Source: Patiria pectinifera (taxonomy: Eukaryota > Echinodermata > Asteroidea > Valvatida > Asterinidae). From it: 64,000 bases of DNA. Shown here piece after piece: positions 1 through 15,686 of the stretch; position 1 is the stretch's first letter; each line of letters opens with the position of its first letter. The notes below the pieces were generated by a model, which had not been told where the DNA came from, made no database searches, and saw only the letters and a list, made by a program, of their open reading frames with translations. The stretch spans positions 14,154,643 through 14,218,642 of the forward strand of contig CM057140.1 in the NCBI GenBank assembly GCA_029964075.1, written 5' to 3'. Position numbers and translations under genes: made by a program.

Positions 1-33
1 AAATATAATCTTTTAAAATAAATGAATTCTTAC

Positions 34-3346
<3,313 letters not shown>

Positions 3347-3779
3347 GGTTGCGTCTTAGGGAAAGTTGGGTACTTGTTATGAAAAAATATATAGCCTAAT
3401 AAATAGTAATACATTAGAAGTCATTAGGACTAACTTATTGAGCACAATATAAAAATAGGCAAAACTCCAAATGCGCTTTCTATTTCTACGCATAAAATTG
3501 ACTTTATAGCAATTTTTATGAAATTTATATAAACTACATTACTTTCAATATTACTGTCGGAAATACACCGTCTTTTCATTTGTACAACGTAATCTGCGTT
3601 GAATGCTCTTGATTATACTGACATCTCCCGTTCTTTTTCCAATCAGTAAAGACTACAAATACCTCAAATCTACCATTTTATGTAAATATCCTTAAACATG
3701 CATAAAATAGCCACTTACACCAAACAAATTTCACAAAATGTGCAAATACACGAGGAAAAACGGACTGACAATGACTCAC

Positions 3780-3830
3780 CTCAATTTACACGTAAACGCA
3801 AGTGATGTCACGAGCTAGTCTGGTGCCAAG
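3780..3830 (-). promoter_or_regulatory. Probable 5' UTR exon and promoter side of TFG
   Basis: On the minus strand a consensus donor GTGAGT lies at 3774-3779. A possible acceptor (ttccctaag) sits about 15 bases upstream of the TFG start codon. This suggests a non-coding first exon ending at 3780. Its upstream limit is a guess, since no TATA box is obvious. Confidence 0.4.
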
Positions 3831-6800
3831 CGTATGTGGCAAATTATCCGTGATTATATCAATGGCGAAGTCTGGGTGTCAAACAGTGCTTATGCTTTTC
3901 CGTGATTTGCATTTTTTTTTTCACAAAAAAGAGGCCCCACCCCTTTATACGTAGACTTTTGTGGGGTACAGTTCCTTGTCTTGTCCCCGCCCACTGCTAC
4001 AGCCTTCAATCTTCCAACCCCCCCCCCCAAAAAAAAACGGGGCAAAAATAATAATAATTTATTTCCAACACTTTGAGACTCGCACGGTACCCAAAGTACT
4101 TACAATCAAAGGCTGCGGCTATAGAAGGGGGATCAAAGATTTTAAAATCTTTATATAACGGGGAAATTATGCAAACATTGTGTATTATTAGTTTGTCATT
4201 TTTCAAAAAGGAAGCACATTGGCCAGGAAGAAATTTTCGGGGCCTTACAAGGGTCTGTGATTGGCCGAAAACTTTTGTCACGTGATCACACAACTGCAGC
4301 AGGTGGATCGAATGGAGCAGACGATTTTAAGATCTTACCCTGGTCTGCAATGCCCCTGAGCAATGACTAAAATCGGCAATTCCCAATCTAAAATGTAAAC
4401 TGAACCTTTAAATTTCTTTCCAAAAATATAAATGAGTTTTTTTTCACTTAAAATGTTGAGAAAAATATTCAGTGTTTTTCCAAAATGAAAATGTATTTTC
4501 TCGTAACGACCAACCTTTGAAAGTGGTAAGTCTTTGGAAAAGGTGCCGCGAGTTGTTCAAAAGTTTGACAGTCATTTTTGGACGAGCAGTATCACTTCTT
4601 ATTTTCACCTTCAGTGTCGATTTGCTTGGATGGTTTCATCGTTAACTTTCAACCTCAGGACTAAGGATTATACGGTCTGGAATAAAATAAGAGCTGCGAC
4701 GTGTTTTGAACGACGAATTTGTTTGTTTACTCGTGTAAAAACATGTAAACAGTGCATGGACAGATCCGGAGGAAGGACTAGGCGCGCGTGCCGGCATGGA
4801 ACGGAGGAACATTATGGGCAAGGTAGGTAGGTAAACCGTTTATTTACAAATGAAATGACATACTTTTTTTGTAAATGTATGCGGGTATAGCCAATGCAGG
4901 AAGCCCATTGTGGTTGACACACAACGTGTCTATCTGTAAATTATTATTAAGCAGAATGTTGAACCAACTTTCCTTTTTTGAAAACGGTTGTACTTTCGTT
5001 CGAGATAACGCTACCGAAATAGCGCCCTCTGTTGATGTATTATTGGTGACAAAATCAGCTCATGCTGTCTTTTTGAACTTCAGAATAAGAGTGACGTGGT
5101 CTTCGTAATATATATCGAGCCTAATTCAGTTTTGAACTTTGTTGGAGGGCCAGAGGTGGGTATGCACTTCGATGGAGGGTACCGGGTGGGGCTGACATCT
5201 GTTTGGCTGGGGAGCAAAAATTGTTGGGTGGGGCAGACGTCAATAAAACTGCCTAAAGTGGATGTGGTATTAATTTTGGGGGAGAAGGGGAGGGGTGGGT
5301 CAAATTTTTGATCCATTTTCAGATACTTCTCTTGTTTTTCTTAAAATTTTGGGGAATTGGGGGAAGTCTGTTTTCTTTGGGGGAAGTCTGTTTTCAGTTC
5401 TGAAGAAATATACTTTGGGGCTAGGCTGAGAACCCGATATTTTTATAGTAAAATATTAATAATATGTTAGTTTGTGTTTATCCAGTCTTAAAGAGGGCGC
5501 AGTATAATAATTCCGATTTTGTGTAGACTAAACTCCAATTTCCAATCTGGGATTTCGGGCCCTTGGACATCAAAAGCTTCCCCATCAGATTAATCTTCAA
5601 CCAAATGAAAAGAGAGCGAGTACTGGCACGACAATTCGGCTCCTTTGAACAAGGAAAGTGCACGGGAACCTGTAGCTTTATTAAATTATAGCTGTACACG
5701 TTTGTCCTCCGTGTTTATTTTGAGCATTTTGTGTGTGTGTGTTTTCGTTGAGCGGCGATCCACCGTTTCCGTTGAGTGTCAATCCAACTTTATGGCGAGA
5801 TGATAAATGACCAAACAGCGAAAGTGGTGTTGAACTTTGAGGATATAATTGTGTTGACTGAGCGTGGGAGGCATTATATACATCACAATAAGTTAAACGG
5901 TCAGATTATTATGCATGGAGTGCAGTTTACAGCTCAAAAGAGAACACCGACATCACGCCTTTAACAGTTAAAGTAAAGAGTCCATATTCTATTCCTGTGA
6001 CGTTTGTTCATCATAAATTATTACTATAGAACCCCACCACCACCACCACCACCAAAAAAAATGGGGGGAAAAGAAACAAACAGAAAAGAAGAGGCCTTTA
6101 GCCAATATCGATACTTGAAATTTATTGTACAATAGATAATACAGGCGATGCGTGCTCGTAAAAAGCGGCTATTATGAAGTCTCAAGACTCCACTTTTGGA
6201 ATTTCCTATGGCCGGTCGAAAAAAATGGTGCGCCCTCTCAAAGACAAATTCTGAGTGTGCCACTGACGCCACATGCGACTCGACAAACCTCCTTTCATTT
6301 CACCTCATCAAAAACATACTACACCCCCCCCAAAAAAGAAGCTTACAATAATATTGACTCAAAAGATATCTAAAATGACAGATGTAACTGATGAACCTGA
6401 CAGTTTCTCTTGTAAAGAATGATCCATTACGTATTCCAAACTCCAATCCATGTATCATAAACTACATGTATGTTTTTTTTCGTCATCATCGAAAAAAAAA
6501 TGTGTGGCTGATTAAAAAAAAACACTCTCCCTTTTTTTTTGATTTCTCATTCGTAAATACATGTAACATTAAATTGTTTATTCCACCTATTATTTCACAT
6601 GTGTATTGTCTGCGTGCAGTGGAACATGTTGCGCTAAGTATAAGATGTGGGTCCGATCCCTGTATAGGAGCCAGGGGGAAATACGTCCCTCCCATTCTTG
6701 GCAAATGTCTTGACAAATGTCTTGACAAATGTCTTGACAAATGTCTTAAGAAAATGTGAACAACCCATTCAGTTTCCACCATGTACCCGAACCACAGCGC

Positions 6801-7806
6801 GCTAAGTACAGGGACTCTACAGTACATCCATATGTACATCGATCAGTAGTTGGGGCAGTTGGCGTCGACGTGGTGTTTGTTTTAAACATGAATTTGTCTT
6901 CCTAGACTTGAAAGCACTGTGTACACACAAGACCAGTGTTCTGAGCAGCTGGTAAAACCTGCCCCAGTAGCCTGTTGTTTTGTCCATGGGGGAAGGAAAA
7001 GGCTGTCGGGGAAATCATAATCTTTATATACAACATTAATAACACTTGGCAACTTACTGTAGAGACGGATTCATGTGTTGTCAAAGAAACGGATATCGCC
7101 GACCTTTATTTTTGAAAAATTAACTTCATTGCTTTCAAGTAGTGAGACACAATTAATTGCCAAGGCGTTCGTGTTTGCTGAGTACTTTTTCAGATAGTCA
7201 TCGATCATCATAACTCGTGTTCCTTAAATCTGTTGACTTGAATGTCTAAGACATTTTTGACGGTCGGCCAGTTGCTAAGAATAAAAAAACCTTTGCTATT
7301 TTGACAGCTGTAAAAAAAAAAAATTGGTTGTGTTATAGCTTTCCTCAAAAGCTTGACTATGTATTCTGAATCTCAGATTGGCTGAGCTAAGGATGTTCAT
7401 TTTTTTTTTGGTATACTCTCGTGTGTACTCTAGTGACGACTGGAAATCGATAGATCATTTTAAACTGCTGCCAAAACATCGACATTTATTTATCTAATTA
7501 ATTCTCTTTTGGCATCCATAAAATTGTGACGTTTCAAGTGTTGATGACACACCAATACTTTACTGAAAATGAAATTTTAACAGCAACATGACTTGTGTGC
7601 AGTAAACAAAAAAATACAAAATGCCCTTCGATGAGGCCCTAATTAGACGAAACCGATTGCAAAAGCAATATCTATAATTAATTGTAATTATCATGATTAT
7701 CAGAGTGAAATCTAGATAAGAGATACTGGCAAAAGAGGCATTTTTAGTCCTCCCAGCATTAACAATTCATCCATGTTCAGCGGTCGACGATTGGCTGTTT
7801 ATATGT
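3831..7806. other. Intergenic region, AT-rich, no confident gene
   Basis: No recognisable protein is encoded. It holds a C/A homopolymer near 4018-4037, a G-rich low-complexity stretch about 5140-5400 with a duplicated gggggaagtctgttttc unit, a (CCA)n tract near 6031-6053 and a 12-bp tandem repeat at 6703-6750. A CpG-richer spot around 4780-4826 with an ATG in good context followed by a GTAGGT donor could be a first exon of an unseen plus-strand gene, but nothing downstream confirms it. Confidence 0.5.
6703..6751. repeat. 12-bp tandem repeat (aaatgtcttgac)n
   Basis: About four direct copies of aaatgtcttgac run head to tail. The repeat creates the pseudo-periodic reading frames CLDK (plus) and RHLS (minus), so open frames here are artefacts. 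Confidence 0.9.
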
Positions 7807-7986
7807 TTTATTTTATTCGAACGTATTTGTACAGGACGGCTGTCACCACAAAGGCTATTTTACACACAGATCATAATTCATGATAAAAAAAAGTATAATG
7901 AAGTACAAGGGTTGCAAGTAAACCTTGCTTAGTAGATAGTATTTTGGAGGTGTTGCGGCCCATTTTGGTCGTTTTCTGTCCATCGT

Positions 7987-9141
7987 TCACTCCTGTAGAA
8001 TGTCAGAGGTATGGTCAGTATTTCGTGGTTGAGTTTTTGGTTCGATCTGGTCTTGGATATTGTCTCCTTCTTCGTGGTGCGAGGGCCGGATTTGAACCAT
8101 CCCGGTGCTTGGTTTGATCGACGGTGCAGAGCGTGAGCCACCACCGTCCAAAATCAAGTCGCTAACGTTGAGTTCGCTGGGTGCGATACTAGGCCCAAGG
8201 CGGCAACAGATGACGGTTAAAAGTGCTTTCTTAAACTGAGGATTCTTGAAGGAGTACACGATGGGATTGACCACGCAGTTGATGAAACCGACGGCCAGAA
8301 TGATGGAGAAGCCGAGCTGGGTGAGGTTGACGCTGGTTCCGGGAAAACTGAGATAGAGAAAGAGAAGTTGATTAGGAGCCCAGAGGACGCCGAACAGCAA
8401 GACCAGCACCTGGAGCATTCTTACGATGTTCCGGCGGGCTCTGAGCAAGTTTCCGGCCGCAACGGGTTGGTGGTGATTTTGAAGAGCTTCCTCCCTCTTC
8501 TTTAAGGTCTTTACAATGTTACCGTAGGCGAAGAGCATGACTAGAGTGGGGAGGAGGTAGGTTAACAGGAATGTCGCGATGGTGCAGACAATCTGGAGGG
8601 CTTGGGAGGGCCAGTAGAGTTCGCAGGAGCCGCAGTCGTTCACGCGGGTGCTGTAGAAGCAATACGTTTCCAAGATGGCGGAGAAGAGCCAGCACAGCAT
8701 CACCATGAGTCTAATCCTGGTCACGGTGAAGTAACGACGGTAGAGGAACGGTTTGACGACACAGAGATACCTGTCGACAGTCACCAGGAGCAGGTTGTAG
8801 ATGGAAGCCGTCACGCAGGTCCAGAGTGGAAAGTCCGACTTGAAGAAGCGACACACGAACTCCTTCCATGCCAAACTTTCCGGGTCGAGTTTGAAGACGT
8901 ACGGTCGAGATGCCATGAAGACCGAACTGCAGAAGTCAGCGATGGCCAAGTTGAACAAGAAGATGTTAGTGGTTTTCATCCGGAGTCTGGGAATGCGTAT
9001 GAAAACGATGAAGACTAGGCCGTTACCTACTAAGCCAATGATGGCGAACGTCAAGTGCACGCTCTCGGCACCGACGCCGATGGGGTGGATCACGCGCTCC
9101 GTGAAGGAAGGATGACTGCAGTTGATTTCAAGATCCATCAT
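7987..9141 (-). CDS. Class A (rhodopsin-like) G protein-coupled receptor, intronless
   Basis: This is a 384-residue single-exon seven-helix receptor. Visible hallmarks are an N-glycosylation site NCS near the N-terminus, TM1 with GN (residues 39-40), TM2 LAIAD (65-69), Cys97 for the loop disulfide with Cys170 or Cys173, the DRY motif at 123-125, TM6 FGVLWAP (250-256, where most relatives have a CWxP form), and NPIVY at 292-296 in TM7. After TM7 comes FKNPQFKKAL and a CC pair suited to palmitoylation, then a tail of about 70 residues. The start is the first of two adjacent ATGs. Two AATAAA signals lie about 170 bases downstream (7807-7817). The family is clear, but the ligand is not; a peptide or small-molecule receptor is possible. 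Confidence 0.93.
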   Translation of the reverse strand: MMDLEINCSHPSFTERVIHPIGVGAESVHLTFAIIGLVGNGLVFIVFIRIPRLRMKTTNIFLFNLAIADFCSSVFMASRPYVFKLDPESLAWKEFVCRFFKSDFPLWTCVTASIYNLLLVTVDRYLCVVKPFLYRRYFTVTRIRLMVMLCWLFSAILETYCFYSTRVNDCGSCELYWPSQALQIVCTIATFLLTYLLPTLVMLFAYGNIVKTLKKREEALQNHHQPVAAGNLLRARRNIVRMLQVLVLLFGVLWAPNQLLFLYLSFPGTSVNLTQLGFSIILAVGFINCVVNPIVYSFKNPQFKKALLTVICCRLGPSIAPSELNVSDLILDGGGSRSAPSIKPSTGMVQIRPSHHEEGDNIQDQIEPKTQPRNTDHTSDILQE

Positions 9142-9226
9142 TCAGTCAAAACAGGTGCCGCACCCTGAGTCTGAATTACTGCAAGAAAAATCCGTCGGCA
9201 CACAACTCACGCAAGTGTGTATTTGC

Positions 9227-9376
9227 CTGCAATCGGGGACCCCCTATTGTCCTTCTTTTGTTTGTACTTTTTAGGAAGACCTCCCATATGTTTTGTACAC
9301 GAATCCAAATTGGGGACCTCTCGGGAATTGGGGACCCTATTGTCCTCTATTGTTTAACGTCCCCTATTGATTGCAG
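9227..9376. repeat. Short inverted-repeat element (ctgcaatc ends)
   Basis: The left end CTGCAATCGGGGACC pairs imperfectly with the right end (reverse complement CTGCAATCAATAGGGGAC). The interior repeats ggggaccctattgtcc-like units. It is probably a MITE fragment just upstream of the GPCR start. Confidence 0.45.
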
Positions 9377-11101
9377 AAATAAACTCACCAATGTTGGGCC
9401 TCCCCTCAGTCAATCGAAAGATCCGTTTTTGAAGTCCATCAGGTGCGCAGATATACCTGAATTCTGAACTTGCTTCAAGAAACAATACAGTGACACAGCG
9501 TTGTCACTGTTTCAATGTTTTCCTCTGTGTCGACTTGGCGTTTCAAATGCATCACAAGACGGACCATGACTGTTCTTGATAATAACCTAATCGCAGAGCA
9601 GCCATGGTTCTTATCAGATATTGTATACGGCACCGTACTTATTATAATGTCCGTGCGTAGACATCATGCAGTGTAGATTTTTCATTTGACATGCCGTGAC
9701 TTCTCACCACTCTTGTCGAATAAAACCAAACAAGCCGGCTCCTTTCAAAGGATAATTGATCCAGTTTTTCGTAGAATAAAAAGGGAAGAAAGGGTGACTC
9801 TTCCTCGGCAAAAACCACAATCTAATTAAAGATGATTGGTTTTCTTCCGATGAACTTTGCCTTGTCTAAACATTGAGGCAGTGGTTCCGTTGCTGGCAGC
9901 AAGTTAATATTGTTGTGGCTTTGTCCCAGTTTATCTGTAAACTCCGGAATTCAGATAGCAATATCTCTGAAGTGGTTTTATTCGACGCATGCCCTCGGTT
10001 TACACATTAATAGAACACAACATCTCTTCATTTTTAATAAGACGATATAGGCCTAATGATCCGCCGGTACAAATTTGAACGCCAGGTGACTGACGAATTA
10101 CTTTTTAATGTAATTTGGTGACAGTTGTGACGAAAAACTTCTCAATTGATGAGAGAATCTTGTGCGTGACAGGGTAATTGTGACGGTTGGCTTGAAAAGG
10201 CCGGATGTCGTCGCCAATCACTTAAAAATTACCAACGTGACGAGATGTGGCTTAATCAACATGTCCAGTGCAATCAGGATTGCTATCAGATGCAGTTCTC
10301 CGTTGACTCAGCGTGGGGTAGTTCATCCACAAGTTTATTTTGATGGTATACCTGTCATTCCACGGCTAAATGATGACGATTGTACTTCTCAAACTCATAG
10401 CACTCCCGGCACCGTCCACCATATGTCAAGTTCTCTCTTGGTATGACTTCAGCACGATTCTTCACAGTGCATTTCAATGGAAAAGTCAAACTTTGATCAG
10501 TCTTTGAAGTACGAATGAATTACGACTGCGAAAACATGAGACACTAACATCAATTCCTGTGACCTGTGGGCTTAATGTCCCGGCTGGTGCAACGATCCAC
10601 CTCTTGTAGCAATTTTTAAGCAACACTTGTCATCTTTACGACACTCCCGCCGGAGATTGATGCCCGGCGCGTGTTCACGACCAACAACACTCCCGCCAAA
10701 TCTCTCCAGTGCCGCCTTTTGAACAATCCTCCGTGGATTTTTTTTATGGACTGTATCATGATGGCGGCTCTCGTCGGTTGCCAGGCAGCGGGTAGCTTCG
10801 GCCCGCTCTACAGTCATTATTCCGGACTCGAATGATTCTGACAACCACTTTGGTGTTAATGAGCCTTGCTGATGATAGCTGCTGATAGCCGTAAAACAAG
10901 CCCTGACTTGAGGAGATTAACAAGTCACCGCCGAGGCTCCGTGGGAGCAGTTAGCGCTGACATTTACCGCCCATCCGGTCAAATATTTCAAACTTTTTTA
11001 TTCGTGAAGAGCTGTGAATTTCTCGTTTACATTTTTGAACAACTCTCGGTGCTGAGTTCAGATCGGCAATTCGCTGAAATCAAATTATTTGTTATGCTCA
11101 C

Positions 11102-11270
11102 GATTCGGTTAAACTAACGAATCGGTTAAACCAATAAACTAACGATTCGGTTAAACTAACGATTCGGTTAAACTAACGATTCGGTTAAACTAACGATTCG
11201 GTTAAACTAACGATTCGGTTAAACTAACCACTGGGTTAAACCAACGATTCGGTTAAACCAACGATTCGGA
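11102..11270. repeat. 17-bp minisatellite GATTCGGTTAAACTAAC
   Basis: Roughly ten head-to-tail units are present, five of them identical in the middle, with variant units (gaatcgg, cactggg, aaccaac) at both edges. There are no spacers, so this is not a CRISPR-like array. Confidence 0.95.
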
Positions 11271-13518
11271 CTGGTCTGTTTTCCTCGTTAAAGTAGGAAC
11301 TTGATTTACTGTGATAATGTCGTCATGGTTACTACCACTTTAGATTTGGTCTATGATATCGGCCTAACGTCAAAGCAAATATCACCAAGTTAATTATTTC
11401 TGATATTTTCTTCAACGAGAATTCGCTCATGGTTATATCTTTAGGCAGAACGGTTTATTACTTCGTAGGCCTAGTAAAATTATGTCACATATTGCTATTA
11501 CCTTTAATGCTTATAAAAAATTGCTGCGATGATACACAAAATCAAAAGATCTGTCAAAACAAATCAATGATAAATGTCTTCTTTCGCTAACCGTGTCGCA
11601 TGCATGCCCGATGCTGTGAGCAATGATTAACACACAATTCAGAGTGCACAAGGCAGCAATATATAACTATAAAGGGTGTTAACGATTTACCCGCCACCCC
11701 CCCCCCCTTTATCAAACCATATGCCCCTCCCCCAAGCAGATGCATCACTTTCTTGATGGCATTCTCGTTGTGTTCCACATCAATAACTGTGTCACACTCA
11801 GTTTGATTAGTGTCTTCGCCAACATCCTTGCGTCATTAAAATAACATGAAGTTGCTAGGATATATCAAATCGTGACGTCACGGTCTCACGGATCAGTTCT
11901 GATTTACGGTGCCCCATTAAAAGCTTGCAGGCTTGATCGTCGCCATAGTAACCGAAATTAAGGTACTAGGCGCGGGCACGAGCTCATTCTTCTTTCCTTT
12001 CAAGTAACATTATTCCAGAAGGTCCGAGTAAGTGCTGGTCTTTTAGTCATTGTCGTTTATCTGATTTACAATCACGAGTCTTGGAAGGATACAGTGAAAC
12101 AGGTTGCTTTCTAGAGCACCAACCCTCCTACTGTTTAAACAGTCACAGACAGTCAAACATTCCATCCACTTCCCCTGCCATGCCTTTAACACAGGCTAGT
12201 CATCAACAGTCAGATCATAATATTTTGAGCAAACACCGTGACTAGTCAAATTAAGTCAACAGACAAAAGCAGGCAAGTGGGGGGCCCAGCTGGCTTATCA
12301 TGCAATCACCCACAGTCAGAGCATATCTGTATCAAGTTACGTAAACAGTCACAGCCAGTCAATCCTGCTTTATGTCAACCTCGTCCCCAGTGCTTACTTT
12401 ATTTCCAACCGTGTTTCCAATAGTAAACCCTGGATAGGAAACTTTCTTCCTGTATCCTGATTGGATACCGCAATTGGCTAGTAATGGATTTTTATCGTGG
12501 TACGTGTATATATTCACAATTAACAGTACGTATTTCAGCTCATTCGCATTCGTCCACGCCTTCTCTAATTTCCTTTCCAATTTTCCAATTTGCTTTAATA
12601 TGAAAAATGATACTGCATGTTGTCTCGATAAGATCATAAGTTTGATTTCAAAAATCGTGTTTTCGTAACTCACGCATCTCACGCGCTGCTACGGTGGTAT
12701 CTCTTTTTACCCCAGACACCGCATACGAAACAAATACAAAATATTCTGGCACGCATATCAGGCACCAGACTGTTCCTCATTAGCATACGTCTGCAAAAAT
12801 CAAAATCGGCAAGTGATCAATACCAGGGTGAGGGTGAGATGTGCCAGTGGTGCCTGCTTATGTCAGCTTTATGTAGGCTGGAAACTCTCAACTGTTGAAA
12901 CAGTCATGTGATTGATTTTGACTGAAAGGACAACTTGACCCAGAATGTACTTGTGCATACGAGGGTAGCACTCCCTGGCACAGACCAAGGAAAGATATTT
13001 GTCTCCTAAATTGTTTTGTCTAGCGTGAGCAGACCTAAGTTGTTGTTTGTATCATGTCAATCACTGTGCATGTATTTTCGCTTCATCGTTGGATTGGCAG
13101 CTCACTATTCAAGACCCAGTTCTGGTTAATAATAGAGTGAATGTATTTATGCGTCTATTTATTTCATCAATTTATTCATTGGCCATGGCACGAAGGGGTT
13201 AGGTTGATCAGTGTGGGTGATGTGGGGTGGGGTAGGGCAGGTTGTTTGAGTTTCCATCGAGCCTAAATTGTGAATTACTGAATAAAGGTCAGCTTTAATA
13301 TTGAAATTCGTAACTGATGAAATCGCATGCAATCAATCCTCTACCAAGCGAGCCACGTATTCGGATGTGTTAAATTCAAATATTATTTTCTCAACACCAA
13401 GCATTGCTTTGGCCCCACCCAAATCCTTCATTATAACACAAAAATAGCATCATCCACATCAGTTGACAGTGTTGTAATCCTTCCAGACAATAATGTCATT
13501 AAAATAAAACTAGCCAAC

Positions 13519-13718
13519 CAATGGACCGATCCAGTAAGCACCGCCCCATGGTGTTCTGACCAATCACAGCCGTGATTTATGTCCGACGTGCGTGCACTAA
13601 AGTCCGACGTGCGTGCACGTCCGCACGCGCGTATGATGCGGAAGAAACATGCATTGGAGAGGAGCACGTGTTAATTTGCCCACTTGCACACTGGGCGGAG
13701 CTTACTGGATCGGTCCAT
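13519..13718. mobile_element. 200-bp TIR element with TAGCCAAC flanks
   Basis: The arms ATGGACCGATCCAGTAAGC and its reverse complement lie at the two ends and extend into CCGCCC, about 26 bases with one mismatch. TAGCCAAC occurs at 13511-13518 and again at 13719-13726, consistent with a target-site duplication of 8 or slightly more bases. It is a non-autonomous DNA transposon. Confidence 0.8.
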
Positions 13719-13904
13719 TAGCCAACAAATGCACCCAAACCAAACAAACGTATTGCCAATAATGTTCTTTATTTTAATAATGCGGATATAAAACGTGCAA
13801 CTAACATGACTGTGTACGTGCTGTTGATAAATACACCAAATACATGTGAACAAAGTCCTAAACTAGGTTGCATTCACCCAATACCTCCCGAATCTGCCCA
13901 AAAT

Positions 13905-14200
13905 CCAACAAGTGATTTTGATTGATTTTGATGGATTAAGGATGGAGAGCCATGGCGCTTTTTCTCCCCATGGGGATTGAAGTCATGAAATTTGATTCAA
14001 GTTCAAAGAATGTTCCCCACCGTTAATGCCCGGTGTTGCATTTTAGCTGAATTGTTAAGATCCAACACCAGATTTTGATTGATTTTGGCGGATTTTTTGA
14101 GAGTTACATAAGATTTCATGTTCCAGTTTTGTTCATGTTCAAAGAAAGTGCCATACTGGTTATGCCGGATGTTGGATGTTAACCGACATTTTTTCATAGG
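13905..14200. repeat. Two diverged direct copies of a ~150-bp segment
   Basis: Both halves begin (a/g)atccaaca followed by gattttgattgattttg, then share ttcaaagaa and a taatgcccggtgttg / tatgccggatgttgg segment. This is a local tandem duplication of non-coding sequence. Confidence 0.6.
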
Positions 14201-15686
14201 AAGGTCCTTTGCAAAAACGCCTCTAGAGGGGGTTCGGGTTAATGTATAGATTCCTTGCACAGTGCGCCCTCAAGGAGGACAGGTTTTGTCATTTAAATGG
14301 AGTGACAATGAAGTACAATGCGTCCACTCATGCGTATCACAGAGGAACAAAGACCTGCCCTCCGATGCAAAAGGTCAATCTATAATTCACTACATTATTC
14401 AGATGTAATCGTTACAATTCAAAAGATTAACCATTCCATCAATAAAAACAAAAAGTTAATCAATTAGTTAACCCATGAAAAATAAAAAATAAAATTTGTC
14501 ACCAAAACATTTATTTCTTTAAAAGAAAGTAGTACAATAAAAAATGAACACCTTTTATATAAGACCTTTAAACCGCTGAAGATTAAGTTTGAACTAATCT
14601 AATATCATTTCTAGGTACTCTCATAAATTTGAAGAAAATTGTAGTAATGTGGTGAGAGTATAATCAACAATGCAATTTAATCAAACACTCACAAATATGA
14701 CGGAATTTTAATTCCTCTTTCACATTATTCGCTGGCGAGTTAACATGTGCCAAAAAAATTATCAAAATTACCAAAAAATAACGATTGTATCAAAAGTCTG
14801 TCTAGTTCTCATGCTATTCTATTTTCCACCGACAGGCTTGTAGAGTGTGTGCCAAGAAAACTAGTTACTAAAAGTTGTAGTGCGATGATAATTTACAAAT
14901 TGAGAACCCCAAAAAGCAAATTTGTGCATCGGGCATCAAAGTGGAATGTGTTTAACTGGAAAAAAAATCTGAAGTTGTAGTTCGGTTGATTCGGTGTTCA
15001 GTTGCCATGATTTTCTAATTTGCCTTTTAATTATAGTGGACTTATGTTTTTAGTTTTACCAGTGGTACAACTGAAGAAACATCTAGTATGTAATAAGGAA
15101 AAAGAAACCTTCCCCAAGGTTTTCTAAATAATTTTCTAACCAGATTTATTTAATTAACGATCCTTTTTCCTTATCCAAGATCGTGGTAACCCATTTCTAC
15201 TAACTACTTGTGGTTGTTACATGCATCTTGCTGAGCACCAAAATTCATATTCAATTTAACAAGTCGCGAATTTATGCAACAAACTTGAAAGTTACTGGAG
15301 TGGAATGTATTGCAACTTAACAAAATAGAGTTTTAGTTCTAAGTGAGTGGTAAACTTCTCAAAAATACAAGCAGCCTGGCATTATGTGGTATCAAGTAGG
15401 GGTAGGAATTATAAATTATGGTAATTGATCTACCTAGAATAACTACGTTTCTATAAATGAACCTATAAGTACATGATGTAATCGCTATTCAAAAAGCAGT
15501 TGTTTTTTCACTGATTGTCCTTTTCTCATTTTTTTCCAACAAAGCCATTCTTAAAAGAGTCTAAACAACAATATTTGGCGATAAAAGAAAGAAGGATCTG
15601 CGCTTGTGAAACTACCGGAGAAAAATAATGTACCTGAGCAAAGGTTTCAGATTTTTTGTTATTAAAAGTAGACCGTCTGCAGACAT

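Larger units (their letters stand above)
9142..15686. other. Long intergenic region with repeats only
   Basis: I find no convincing exon. It contains a small inverted-repeat element at 9227-9376, a 17-bp minisatellite at 11102-11270, a TIR element at 13519-13718, and two diverged direct copies of a segment of about 150 bases at 13905-14200. A C-run lies at 11698-11707. The rest is AT-rich sequence in which I see nothing else. Confidence 0.6.

Noticed and set aside
4534..4830. Plus-strand 98-codon frame ending in a CpG-richer spot
   Set aside because: Not protein-like upstream. The terminal ATG with a GTAGGT donor is noted, but no second exon could be matched.
5776..5964. 62-codon plus-strand frame
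   Set aside because: Starts at GTG, has no splice partner or recognisable family; the composition is plausible but the evidence is too weak.
11102..11270. CRISPR-like array
   Set aside because: Units are contiguous with no spacers and the genome is animal; it is a minisatellite.
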